Source: Aurantiochytrium sp. KH105
Taxonomy: Eukaryota; Sar; Bigyra; Thraustochytrida; Thraustochytriidae
NCBI GenBank assembly: GCA_003116975.1
Contig: BGKB01000348.1
Coordinates: 1 to 23,171, forward strand
Direction of reading: 5' to 3'
DNA: 23,171 bases
The notes under the pieces are model-generated. The model was given only the letters and a program-made list of their open reading frames with translations. It was not told the origin of the DNA and made no database searches. Positions 8,736 through 17,027 of this stretch are shown here, one piece after another; position 1 is the first letter of the stretch, and every line of letters starts with the position of its first letter. The position numbers were made by a program, and so were the translations under genes.

Positions 8736-8768
8736 GGCAGCAGAGCGGCAGCAGAGCGGCAGCAGAGC
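8736..8768. repeat. Three perfect copies of an 11-bp repeat (GGCAGCAGAGC)
   Basis: Three head-to-tail 11-bp units in the 5' region of the patatin lipase, about 155 bases before its start codon. The unit length is not a multiple of three, consistent with non-coding sequence. Confidence 0.85.
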
Positions 8769-8878
8769 GGCGGCGGGAAGCGCGGCTGTGCACGTGCCGG
8801 AGGCGAGCAGAGCCGAAGCCGGAGCGCGCGGCGAGGGCGGCGAGCGCGCGGGAGCGGGAGCGCGGCAGGCCGAGGCGC

Positions 8879-8920
8879 GCGGGAGCGGGAGCGGGAGCGG
8901 GAGCAGGAGCGGGAGCAGGA
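8879..8920. repeat. GGGAGC hexanucleotide repeat abutting the lipase start
   Basis: Six to seven GGGAGC or GAGCAG units end one or two bases before the ATG at 8922. If transcribed, the repeat forms the end of the 5' leader and is purine-rich with G runs, which could affect ribosome scanning. The regulatory role is inference. Confidence 0.75.
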
Positions 8921-8921
8921 G

Positions 8922-10607
8922 ATGGCGTCCGCAATGAGGCATCGGCGCGGCGGCGCGGCGAGCGAGGCTGGCGCCGAGGAGGGCGGCGCGAACAGCAACA
9001 GCGGCGGCCAGGAGGCCGCGGAAGGCGGGCCGGGGGGCACCGCGGGGACGGTGATCAAGTTCTGGAGGCGGCTGGAGACGCCCGCCAAGCCTCTGGAGGA
9101 AATGCGCGAACGAATGCTACGCGAGCTGACGAGATCGCGCGCACGCGTCGGCTCGGTCACAGACAATGCGTGGGCCAACCTGAACGAGGAGTACGCGCGC
9201 ATCGTGGAGCTCAAGGAAGAGCTGACGGCCAGCGTCCGTCGCCGCCAAGAGTACATGCGCGAGGAACTGCACCATATTCACCAGGAGGCCAGGGTCAAGG
9301 CGCGCAACGTGCGCGCGACGCTCGTGCACTACCTGCAGCTGATCCTCGTGGTCGGCCCCGTGGTCGCCTGCGTCGTGTACGTGTGCCGGGAGCACCCGTG
9401 GCTCTTGGCGGCGGGAATCGTCTACTTTTTCTGCCTCTGCGTCTACCTCTTGTACGTGCTCGTGGTCCCCACGAACCCGCATCGAGGCGTTCGCTGGTTC
9501 AAGCCGTACGAGCTCGGCCCCGAGGAGTGCGCCTCCATCACCAAGTGCATCCACAATGCAGACAAGCGTCTCCTCGAGGCCTCGCCGCAGGGCATGTGGA
9601 CCGAGGAAGACAAGGACAAGCCACTCTTCATCATTTCTCTCGACGGAGGCGGCATTCGCGGCGCGGTGACGGCGCGCATCCTCGACCGCATCAGCGAAGA
9701 GTTCCCAGACTTTATGGATCACGTGGGCCTCGTCGCGGGCTGCTCGACAGGGTCTATTGTAGGCGGGATGCTCGCCACGGGCTTCTCGCCGGCGGAGACG
9801 CTCGAAATGTTCCGTACGGCGTCCCCGCTCGTCTTTCGCAAGACGGTCTGGGGCCAGCTCAAGCAGCTCGGCATGCTCACGGGACCGAATCACGACGGTG
9901 AAGGTAAGCTCGCAATGCTTCGCACCGCTTTTCGCGGCGCGCGCCTCGGCGAGCTCTGCAAGGGGATTTGCATTACCGCCTCGCACGTCAAGCACGACAA
10001 GTGTGCTCCGCGCGTCTGGACCAACGTCGTGCCCGCCGCAGAGACTACGTATTCTGGCCATCATGGCTTCGACGATGCGTACGACGACGTTCTCGACGAG
10101 GACACGCTCGCCAATCTCCAGGCGCACATGAAGGAGTTTTCCGTCGAGGACCTCCCCTTGGCGGACATTGTTAATGGCGCCACGGCCGCGCCCTTTTACT
10201 TTCCGGCCTTCAAGGACTTTGTTGACGGCGGTCTTTGGTCGAATGACCCGTCCATGGCCGCGCTTGCTCTCGTCGCGCCGCACCGGGACTTGGCAAAGGT
10301 ACACATGCTCTCGGTTTCCACGGGCATGAGCGACACGAACACTGCCTGTCGTGTGGGCCACTGGGGTGTCAAGCAGTGGTTGCCGTGGTTCATTGACTTT
10401 TTGTTCTTTGCCACCTCCAAGGCCGCTCAATTCAACTGCAAGGCTATTCTCGGCGATCGCTACCATCGCGTCGATCCGACGCTCTCGAGTCCGGTCGTGC
10501 TCAACGACGTGGGCGCGCTGGATGAGCTCGTTGCCGCCGCAGACGCTTGCGACCTCGAGCCTACATTTCGCTTCCTTGACCGCATGGGCCTCAAGCGTCG
10601 ACTGTAA
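8922..10607 (+). CDS. Patatin-like phospholipase with N-terminal membrane hairpin
   Basis: A 561-residue protein with a complete patatin catalytic core, a Ser-Asp dyad lipid acyl hydrolase fold. The oxyanion-hole motif DGGGIRG is at 241-247. The nucleophile elbow is GCSTG at 273-277 (Ser275). The catalytic Asp is in VDGG (Asp435). All key residues are present, so it should be active on membrane phospholipids or other acyl lipids; the substrate cannot be read from sequence. Residues 1-45 are Gly/Ala-rich. Residues about 55-130 are highly charged and probably coiled-coil. Two hydrophobic helices at about 134-154 and 159-182, separated by only REHP, look like a membrane hairpin that would leave both ends on the same side. 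I start at the ATG at 8922 because the frame upstream, although open to 7644, is Arg/Gly repeat sequence and runs antisense through the Ubl gene. It converges with the Rictor gene. Confidence 0.9.
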   Translation: MASAMRHRRGGAASEAGAEEGGANSNSGGQEAAEGGPGGTAGTVIKFWRRLETPAKPLEEMRERMLRELTRSRARVGSVTDNAWANLNEEYARIVELKEELTASVRRRQEYMREELHHIHQEARVKARNVRATLVHYLQLILVVGPVVACVVYVCREHPWLLAAGIVYFFCLCVYLLYVLVVPTNPHRGVRWFKPYELGPEECASITKCIHNADKRLLEASPQGMWTEEDKDKPLFIISLDGGGIRGAVTARILDRISEEFPDFMDHVGLVAGCSTGSIVGGMLATGFSPAETLEMFRTASPLVFRKTVWGQLKQLGMLTGPNHDGEGKLAMLRTAFRGARLGELCKGICITASHVKHDKCAPRVWTNVVPAAETTYSGHHGFDDAYDDVLDEDTLANLQAHMKEFSVEDLPLADIVNGATAAPFYFPAFKDFVDGGLWSNDPSMAALALVAPHRDLAKVHMLSVSTGMSDTNTACRVGHWGVKQWLPWFIDFLFFATSKAAQFNCKAILGDRYHRVDPTLSSPVVLNDVGALDELVAAADACDLEPTFRFLDRMGLKRRL

Positions 10608-10677
10608 ATAGTAAATAGAACATTGTGCGTGTAGTAGTGCCTCGTTTTCTGGAATTAGTTTTCTGAGTTGAATTGCT

Positions 10678-10720
10678 GCATCTGAGAAAGACCGCGACAG
10701 CAAGCCTTCACGATGGCGGC
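10678..10720. repeat. Imperfect direct repeat, copy 1
   Basis: A 43-bp segment starting GCATCTG, with a shared core CGCGACAGCA and an end GATGGC, recurs at 10790-10832 with a handful of changes and one small length shift. The spacing between starts is 112 bp. It could be a local duplication or a remnant of a small element. Confidence 0.7.
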
Positions 10721-10789
10721 CAAGATGCCCGTGCGAACATCGACTGCAAAAATTGTTCTCGCTCGAAACGCCGCCATTCTAAATACTTT

Positions 10790-10832
10790 GCATCTGGAAA
10801 AGATCGCGACAGCACGCCCTTTAGGATGGCAG
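10790..10832. repeat. Imperfect direct repeat, copy 2
   Basis: Second copy of the segment at 10678-10720. It keeps GCATCTG, CGCGACAGCA and GATGGC. It is followed 19 bases later by a short palindrome (TCTTTTCG-CCG-CGAAAAGA, 10851-10869). Confidence 0.7.
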
Positions 10833-10968
10833 CTCCTGCGTAAACGCTGATCTTTTCGCCGCGAAAAGACTACTTTTTTCTCGTCAAATGCCAGGCCTTG
10901 TGTACGAACCCCCACGTCCTCTCTCCTCCCCTTCCAGGAAAAGAGGAAGAAGGAAAAGCCTGCAAGAA

Positions 10969-10993
10969 CTGCATGACTTGAGGAGTCATGCAG
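10969..10993. other. Perfect 10-bp hairpin downstream of the Rictor gene
   Basis: CTGCATGACT and AGTCATGCAG form perfect 10-bp inverted arms around a five-base loop (TGAGG). It lies about 195 bases past the Rictor stop on the transcribed side and 360 bases past the lipase stop. In RNA from either strand it would fold into a strong stem-loop. It may take part in 3' end formation or RNA stability, or be a palindromic protein site; function unknown. Confidence 0.75.
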
Positions 10994-11186
10994 GCGCGTT
11001 TTTCGCGGAAAGAGAAGAGAGTGGAAAAAAGGAAGAATATTTTGTAAAAATGAAAAAGAAAGACATGGGGCCATCCTCCGTAACCCCTGTCGGTGTAGCT
11101 GGCTGATCGACCAGAAACAACGATCATGCCGCTGTGAATAGACAAATAAATAACACCAATGTTGCTTTTCAATCAAAGACTGTCTT

Positions 11187-14100
11187 TTATCGTACAATGA
11201 TCTCATCGAACTCTTGCCAGGCTGCAGAATTGTCAAAGGGAACCTGAAACATGTGATGCAAAAAGTTCCGCACGCGCTGCCCATAGCGAAAGTTCTCAAG
11301 GTATTCGTGGACAAGAACGAGCATTCTGGGAGAGCTGACGAGCTCCGGGTGCTTGCCACAAAGACGACTAATCGTCCGGTGCGCATCGCGGTGCGCAATG
11401 TGGTTCATGAGACTCGAAATGGCCTCGAGAAAAGCATTGGCGACCTCTGGAGCAACGCCCGCCACATGGGGCGTGCGGCGTCCCATGTCAGGCTCGAAAA
11501 ACTGAAAGGGAACGCCATCCCAGACCCAGCGCTGATTGCGCTCGGCGGCAACGGGCGCGAAAAAGGTGGAGAATCGCTTTGGCACGACATTGTAGCCATG
11601 CGTCCCATCTGCCCGGCGCGAGGTTTCCCACCCGTAGGCACGTAGCAATCGCCGTCCGCGCGCCGTGTGCGCATAGAGACCCATCGTTGTGATGGCTGCG
11701 CCGCGCAGCGCGAGGCAATCAGAGTTGACGGCTAGATTGCACACAACGCGCAGAAGATCGGTGGGGTTGCCTTCAAGGTCGCGCAGCGTGCGACTTTCCT
11801 CCTCGAGGGCGTCGAGACCTGTCTCGGATGCCGCAATGTGGGCCGTGGCCCAAAGTGTTGCCCGTTGCTGTAGCTTTGAGCGTGTCGGATCTTGAAGTTG
11901 GTCTGTGATTCGCTGCGCGTTGAGACAGCCTCGCGCACGCAAGTACGTCGCCCCTGCGCCTGTGCGCGCCAGCTCCCCGTAAAGATGACTTGGAAGGTAC
12001 GGTGCATTGGGGCAGTCCGGCCGACAGGTGAGGTAAAACGAGATTTTGCAAAGTTTGATGGGGCCCTTGCCCAGTCTGGACCCAAGCGAGTACTCTTGAG
12101 AGGACGTGCGCTCAAATGCAAAAGTTGCCGGGCAATTGGGGCCCGGGCACAGCGTGAAGGCGTTCTTTGTCGGCACAGAACCCTCCTCGTCGTCCTCGCT
12201 TCTGCCGCCCGTGCCTCCGCTCCAAAGATTGATATGTTCAGGTCCACACTGGACCCAAGTGACCTCATCATCCAAATTGTCAAATTTTTCGCGGGTGGTG
12301 AGCGGGAATTCAAGATGGTAGGCGGGGTCAACATAGTCGCGCGAGTTGGCATAATTGTACATGAGAGAGGAAGCATCGGCAATACCCACCGAAGTGTTGG
12401 CATAGAGCGCCGCGGAGCTAGCTCGGCGCGAACGACTGGCATCGGAAGGCTCGCCAAAATCGCCGCCCGACTCTGGCGGGGGTTGCACAATTCCGTTTCG
12501 GCGCACCGGATCTCCGGCAAGGGTAAGGCTGGCGTACAGCGTCGTGCCCTCGGGCACCTCGAGACCGTCCTCGAACGCGGGCCAGGCTGAGATCGACAAG
12601 CCATGCAGCAAAGCAGGCATGCCGTCGTTGCTTAGCTCCTTGGCGACCGCTTTGGGCTCATCGACGCCAAATTCTGGCCCGGAAACAATTGAGCTGTCGA
12701 GCAAGGTGTCTGTCGGCACGTAGACGAGCTTGCCACTTGGAAGTCGCGCCCATACCTCAATCGCCCAGGGAAGGCGCACCAGAGACAGGACGTCTGAAGC
12801 AACGAACCCAGACTCTGAATCTGCAGTGGCCTCATAGGCCTGAACAGGAATGTGCGTAGGGTGAAAGTGCGTCGGGTGGGTTTCAAATTGCCGCGACGTA
12901 ATTTTGCTCGCGGCCTCGATACCAAAGGTGGCTTCGAGATGGGCATTGTGAGCCGCGGTATGCTCGGCATGCTGCGGATTATACCGCTCGTAGCAGCGCG
13001 GAATGGCGCTTAGGGGCTCATCGCGGCAAAGCATCTTGAGCGTCATGAGGGTCTCCATGCGCGCAGCGTACTTGAGTGCCTGTGCAGTTTCCCACTCGTT
13101 CAAGAGGCGTTCGAGCCAGCCGCGTTCGTTGAGAAAGCGCATGCCTGCTTCTGTGCTCGCGAGCTTGAGCATGAGCGGCCGCATACTGCGAAGGTGCATG
13201 AGGGGTTCAAGAGGCCCTAGACTCATATCGCCGAGCTCACGAAGATAGCTGGGGTAGAAACAAGCCTCGTTGAGCACGGAGATCGCGGCGTTGGCCACGC
13301 GCTGCTCGGCCGAGAGCAGTGACATGAGCATCTCCAAGAGCCAGCGGGCAAATACCTCGTTCTGCTGCACGTGCGCGCGGCGGAGCAGACAGCGAATGTA
13401 ACCAATGACAAAGACAGTGAGCTCAATGGTGAGCATCGAGTGCAGCAAGAGGCTCTGTAGCCAATCTCTGCAGGCAATCGAGGTGGAAAAGTCAAAGTTG
13501 AGGATCGCCAGGCGCAAGAGATAGTCCTTGGCCGGGTTGCGACTGAGACTACAGAGGATGCGAAAGAGATTTTGCTCCTCGAGAAGCTGAAGCCCCGCAG
13601 CGTGCGAGGTGTACGCGCCGAGGATAGCAAAGAGGCCACGCGTCATGCTGCGCGTGCACGCCATCGGGGAGAAAATGCGGACAGGTTCGCCGAGCATGCC
13701 ACCGTGGCCTGAAGCGGCGCCCTCTGCACCATCGCCCGTTGCAGCACTTTCGCGGCGCCCACTGGGACGGCGGTAAGCCGCAGACGGGTTCGCGCGGTCC
13801 GGCGAGTGCGGCGTCATGTTGGAAACGGGCATCCCCGGAAGGCTCGACTCGCTGCCGCGCTTGCGCAGGGCGCCAAGAGCCGCAGCCTGGCCAGCCCCTG
13901 TGGCTTCGCCGCCGACGGCAAAGTAGCTGGACCAGAAGATGCCCTGGCCTTCTGCGTGCTGGTCGTCGTCAAAGTGCAACTCGCGCTGCAAGGCCTCGAT
14001 GATTTGGCGATGTAGGCGGCCGCGGCGGTCGTGGCGCAAGAAGTCAAGCGTTTCGGGATTGTCGAGCATGGCGTGCACGAGATTGACGCCAACTGTGGTG

Positions 14101-16505
14101 TACGGCAAGTATTGTGCCTTCCACGGAAGGATAAGAAATTCTCCCGCGCTTGTGGCTCGAAAAAAGCCGAGCAGACGTTTGACAAATTTCGTCTTGAGCA
14201 CCTCGTGGCAAAGGCCCTGATGACGGAGCGACCCGGTAATAATCTGATCAATCATTGGCCACTCCCAAGCGCGCCAATCCTTGCCGAGAAGGACCTTGCT
14301 CTGGTACAACAAGGCGTTGAGGTGCTCGATGTCACTGTAGGCGTCCTCGGTGAGCAGCGCCGTGCGGACGTCCCTGCGGTGACCACGGTTGCTGATGGCA
14401 AAGGAGGGCGTCGTTGGGATGGCACCCTGGCGCAGGGTTCCGAGGAGAGCGCGACCAGCCACAGTACCCATGCCTTCTTCTTGGGCGTCGAGAAGGCCGG
14501 TGGCCATGGCGGAGAGGACAGCGTGCTGCTGGTCCATGTTGCGCATGGCACGCTGCTCGGTCCGTTTGGTCTTGGACGCCGAAGAGGAAATCAAGTTGGC
14601 TGGACTCAGTAGGGAACGACGAATCGAAGACCGGCGGCCGCCGCCGCCGCCGCCGCCGCTTACGGAGGTACCAAGAGAGGCGCGCACACCGGGCACCGCG
14701 GCGGGTGACCACACGGTCTTGGCGTGGTTCCCGAGGGCATTTTCGAGCAGCAGCGAGGTCATGAGACGAGGTTCGTAAGGCAGCGAGGCGACCTCTCCCC
14801 GAGGAAAAATGCCAACGCTCTGGCGCTCACGCTCGCCCATAGGGGCGAGCGCGAGCTCGAGCTCTGCGCAAAGCGAGATGGCGTCTTCATAGGCGTAGCG
14901 ACTTCGGATTGTGGCGACTGTAGACTCATATGAGACACCGACGATGCGGGCAAGAAGCGCAATCATGCGACCGGCGCGCCGTGGCTCGAGCTTGAGACTC
15001 GACCCACCCACTGCGTGATCAAGACTCTGCGTGGCCTTGGCCACGAGGTCCGCCATACTAAACAGTTTCCAGTGACGCGATTCGGGGAGAAGGCGCTCGG
15101 AGAGACGGCTCAATAGCGCCAAGAGCTGCGCCGCGGTCTGGGAAAAGGGGGGGTCCTCTTTGGCAATGATCTCCACGAGAGCGTCCACGAGGCCGCGTCC
15201 CGTTATGCCTAGCAAAGCCATGGCGAGGAACTGGTTCATGACAGCGTGAGGCTGAGTCTGGAAGTTCGGAAAATATTCGGAAGACCCACCAAAGAGCGTG
15301 AGCTCGCGCGCACTCTGGGCGTTGGGGCCCACACCCCAGTATGGCGCCTTTTGCGGCTCGAGACTGCGTTCCACGCCACTCATTTTGCTCAGCGCATCCT
15401 CGGGCGTCGAGACGGTAATCTCGTACGGGCATAGCTCAAAGAGAATGTGCGAGATGGTGTTGAGAACTGCCTTGCGCAGATCGAGGCTTACGGGCTGCAC
15501 CAGAATCTCACATAGCGATCGAAAACCGTTCGGGTCCGAGGTGAGAAGTTGCATCCCTGTCCAGGTTTTCATGAAGAGCACGACGGCGGCCTCGCAGGCC
15601 TTCCATCGTGCGCGACTGTTCTCCTTGCCCGCGCTGTCGGCGTTAGTGAGAGGCGAGAGGAGCGCGCCAACGTCAAGTCCTGGGCGAATGTACTGGCGAG
15701 ACTCGCTGTGCGTGAGAAGGTGCAAAAGGGTCAGTGTGAGGGACTGCGCCATTTCGCGTAGGTCTGGGTCAATGATGGCTTGAACGATGGCGCGCACGCC
15801 ATCGCACTGGGCAAGCTGGGCCGTTTTGCGCAGGGCGAGCTGACGAAGCGTTTCGAGCGCCACGCGGCGAAAATTGTCCTCGCTATCATTTGCAATAGAC
15901 ACAATGCTGCGGACAATATGACGCGGCAAAAGGGTGCACTCGACGTCGATGATGCGACGGCACAGTTTGAGAGCCTCCATACGCTCGAGCACGTGGCGCT
16001 GCTCGGTATCGAGGGTGCGAACAACAAAAATGTGTGTACGAAGGTCGACGAAGCCATCCACGGACCCTTGCTCCAGCATGAGGTGGCGCAAGAGACGAAA
16101 GCAGCTTGTACGCACGAGCGTATCATCTGCTGTGACGAGCGGTCGAATGTGGCGAATAATTTCCTTGTAATCGAGGCGAAGCTCGTCCAGATTGCCTGTG
16201 ACGGCGTCGGATTTGAGCACGCGCACAAGCTTGACGATCTTTTGCAGGAGCGCCGCACGGCTCAGGATCGGATCTGTGAACGGATCGAGTGCCTCGCAGT
16301 CCCGCATGATACGCAGACGCGTATGATCCACGGGCGAGAGCTCCGAGGAGCTCGCCGATTCGCCTCGCGTCCTCGCGCTTAGCGCCGAGACTTCACGTTG
16401 CAGATCGGGCCGAGACGGCGGTGGCGCAGGCGGCAAGGCGGGCATCGCTGCCTCCTCCTCCTCCTCGCCGCCGCTCGCGCCACCGGTCCCGCGCGTCGCG
16501 CTCAT
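11187..16505 (-). CDS. RICTOR: Rictor, TORC2 scaffold subunit (Pianissimo/Avo3 family)
   Basis: A 1772-residue intronless Rictor, the defining scaffold of TOR complex 2, which controls AGC kinases, actin and lipid metabolism. The N-terminal armadillo region (about 45-500) contains RTSCFRLLRHLML, ILAPYT-like LLSPLTN and the RQYIR motif. The middle region covers about 720-1100. LNERGWLERLLNEWE (about 1120) matches SYLNERGYVAKQLEKW of human Rictor. The RICTOR_V signature follows at about 1500-1640: LPSHLYGEL, TLWATAHIAASETGL, LRGAAITTMGLYAHTARG. The C-terminus (VRNFLHHMFQVPF) parallels the human end. Two oddities: an insertion of roughly 300 residues between LNERGW and LPSHLYGEL, and almost no disordered phosphosite region after RICTOR_V. 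A Gly7 tract with RRSSIRRSLLSP lies near residues 620-640. The start is the ATG at 16503-16505, with A at -3; the only codons upstream in frame begin with TTG. It diverges from the FIST gene. Confidence 0.95.
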   Translation of the reverse strand: MSATRGTGGASGGEEEEEAAMPALPPAPPPSRPDLQREVSALSARTRGESASSSELSPVDHTRLRIMRDCEALDPFTDPILSRAALLQKIVKLVRVLKSDAVTGNLDELRLDYKEIIRHIRPLVTADDTLVRTSCFRLLRHLMLEQGSVDGFVDLRTHIFVVRTLDTEQRHVLERMEALKLCRRIIDVECTLLPRHIVRSIVSIANDSEDNFRRVALETLRQLALRKTAQLAQCDGVRAIVQAIIDPDLREMAQSLTLTLLHLLTHSESRQYIRPGLDVGALLSPLTNADSAGKENSRARWKACEAAVVLFMKTWTGMQLLTSDPNGFRSLCEILVQPVSLDLRKAVLNTISHILFELCPYEITVSTPEDALSKMSGVERSLEPQKAPYWGVGPNAQSARELTLFGGSSEYFPNFQTQPHAVMNQFLAMALLGITGRGLVDALVEIIAKEDPPFSQTAAQLLALLSRLSERLLPESRHWKLFSMADLVAKATQSLDHAVGGSSLKLEPRRAGRMIALLARIVGVSYESTVATIRSRYAYEDAISLCAELELALAPMGERERQSVGIFPRGEVASLPYEPRLMTSLLLENALGNHAKTVWSPAAVPGVRASLGTSVSGGGGGGGRRSSIRRSLLSPANLISSSASKTKRTEQRAMRNMDQQHAVLSAMATGLLDAQEEGMGTVAGRALLGTLRQGAIPTTPSFAISNRGHRRDVRTALLTEDAYSDIEHLNALLYQSKVLLGKDWRAWEWPMIDQIITGSLRHQGLCHEVLKTKFVKRLLGFFRATSAGEFLILPWKAQYLPYTTVGVNLVHAMLDNPETLDFLRHDRRGRLHRQIIEALQRELHFDDDQHAEGQGIFWSSYFAVGGEATGAGQAAALGALRKRGSESSLPGMPVSNMTPHSPDRANPSAAYRRPSGRRESAATGDGAEGAASGHGGMLGEPVRIFSPMACTRSMTRGLFAILGAYTSHAAGLQLLEEQNLFRILCSLSRNPAKDYLLRLAILNFDFSTSIACRDWLQSLLLHSMLTIELTVFVIGYIRCLLRRAHVQQNEVFARWLLEMLMSLLSAEQRVANAAISVLNEACFYPSYLRELGDMSLGPLEPLMHLRSMRPLMLKLASTEAGMRFLNERGWLERLLNEWETAQALKYAARMETLMTLKMLCRDEPLSAIPRCYERYNPQHAEHTAAHNAHLEATFGIEAASKITSRQFETHPTHFHPTHIPVQAYEATADSESGFVASDVLSLVRLPWAIEVWARLPSGKLVYVPTDTLLDSSIVSGPEFGVDEPKAVAKELSNDGMPALLHGLSISAWPAFEDGLEVPEGTTLYASLTLAGDPVRRNGIVQPPPESGGDFGEPSDASRSRRASSAALYANTSVGIADASSLMYNYANSRDYVDPAYHLEFPLTTREKFDNLDDEVTWVQCGPEHINLWSGGTGGRSEDDEEGSVPTKNAFTLCPGPNCPATFAFERTSSQEYSLGSRLGKGPIKLCKISFYLTCRPDCPNAPYLPSHLYGELARTGAGATYLRARGCLNAQRITDQLQDPTRSKLQQRATLWATAHIAASETGLDALEEESRTLRDLEGNPTDLLRVVCNLAVNSDCLALRGAAITTMGLYAHTARGRRLLRAYGWETSRRADGTHGYNVVPKRFSTFFAPVAAERNQRWVWDGVPFQFFEPDMGRRTPHVAGVAPEVANAFLEAISSLMNHIAHRDAHRTISRLCGKHPELVSSPRMLVLVHEYLENFRYGQRVRNFLHHMFQVPFDNSAAWQEFDEIIVR

Positions 16506-17027
16506 TGTCTTCTGGTCGCGCAACCGAATAGATCTAGGCTACTACGCCCTACTTCGATGGGTTTTATTTTTTTTCTTTTGCCCTTGGTTTTTCCCCTAGG
16601 ATCTTGCTAGCATCGCCGCCGAAGAACAAGAACAGTGAACAAGAACAAGATCATCGACCAGAACTTCGTTCAAGTTGAAGTTGAAGTTCAACTCACAGTC
16701 ACGTTGAGCATCGTTGACGTCCCTTTTTTTGATGAAGACGTTGGATTGGCCTACTCACGACACCACCACGACGAACACGTGACCATGACACGATTATGGC
16801 ACGACCGCGACACGACACGCGACACGACACGACACGACACGACCACGACGAGGCCTAGTCGGCACGACACGCTATCTTTTGACGGACCATTCACTCACAC
16901 GCACAACGAAGGCGCACGCGCACTCTTGCTTTGGCCCACGAGGTGAGGTGGCAGCAAGACTGCGCCGTGCGAGGCTCGCGCGTGGGCGAGAAGGACGGGG
17001 GCGACAGGCCGTGCAGGCCGTGCAGCA
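16506..17027. promoter_or_regulatory. Divergent intergenic region (Rictor / F-box-FIST)
   Basis: About 520 bases between the Rictor start and the FIST-protein start, presumably a shared bidirectional promoter. It contains a T-rich stretch close to the Rictor start (about 16560-16592), GTTGAA repeats that form an inverted repeat with TTCAAC (16671-16693), and ACACG repeats. The plus-strand frames through it are Thr/His/Asp-rich repeat translations and not convincing. Confidence 0.5.
16809..16842. repeat. GACAC pentanucleotide tandem repeat
   Basis: Six to seven GACAC units, one interrupted by CGC, in the divergent gap about 190 bases upstream of the F-box/FIST start. Related CGAC-rich sequence extends on both sides. 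Confidence 0.8.

Larger units (their letters stand above)
8034..8921. promoter_or_regulatory. Divergent intergenic region (Ubl gene / patatin lipase)
   Basis: About 890 bases between two diverging genes, very GC-rich, with long low-complexity frames in five of six readings that are Arg-, Ala- or Pro-rich and match nothing. It may include a small first exon of the Ubl gene at about 8181-8201. GGCAGCAGAGC and GGGAGC repeats lie close to the lipase start. The gap presumably carries both promoters; I see no TATA box. Confidence 0.5.
10608..11186. other. Convergent intergenic region (patatin lipase / Rictor)
   Basis: About 580 bases between converging stop codons, expected to be 3' UTR for both genes. 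It contains an imperfect ~43-bp direct repeat, an 8-bp-arm palindrome at 10851-10869 and a 10-bp-arm hairpin at 10969-10993, entered separately. AATAAA occurs on the plus strand near 11145, rather far from the lipase stop. No gene is evident. Confidence 0.6.

Noticed and set aside
7644..8921. Open 426-codon extension upstream of the patatin lipase start
   Set aside because: It runs antisense through the spliced Ubl gene and then through Arg/Gly repeats. The family-like protein begins only after 8922.
8054..9901. 615-codon plus-strand frame overlapping the lipase
   Set aside because: Frame-shifted shadow of the lipase plus repeats; extreme Arg/Gly/Pro content and no domain.
9117..10703. 528-codon minus-strand frame antisense to the lipase
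   Set aside because: Mirrors the codon bias of the lipase on the other strand; Ala/Val/Arg-rich, without recognisable motifs.
16506..16523. Six extra N-terminal codons for Rictor
   Set aside because: They begin with TTG, not ATG; the ATG at 16503-16505 has a good context.
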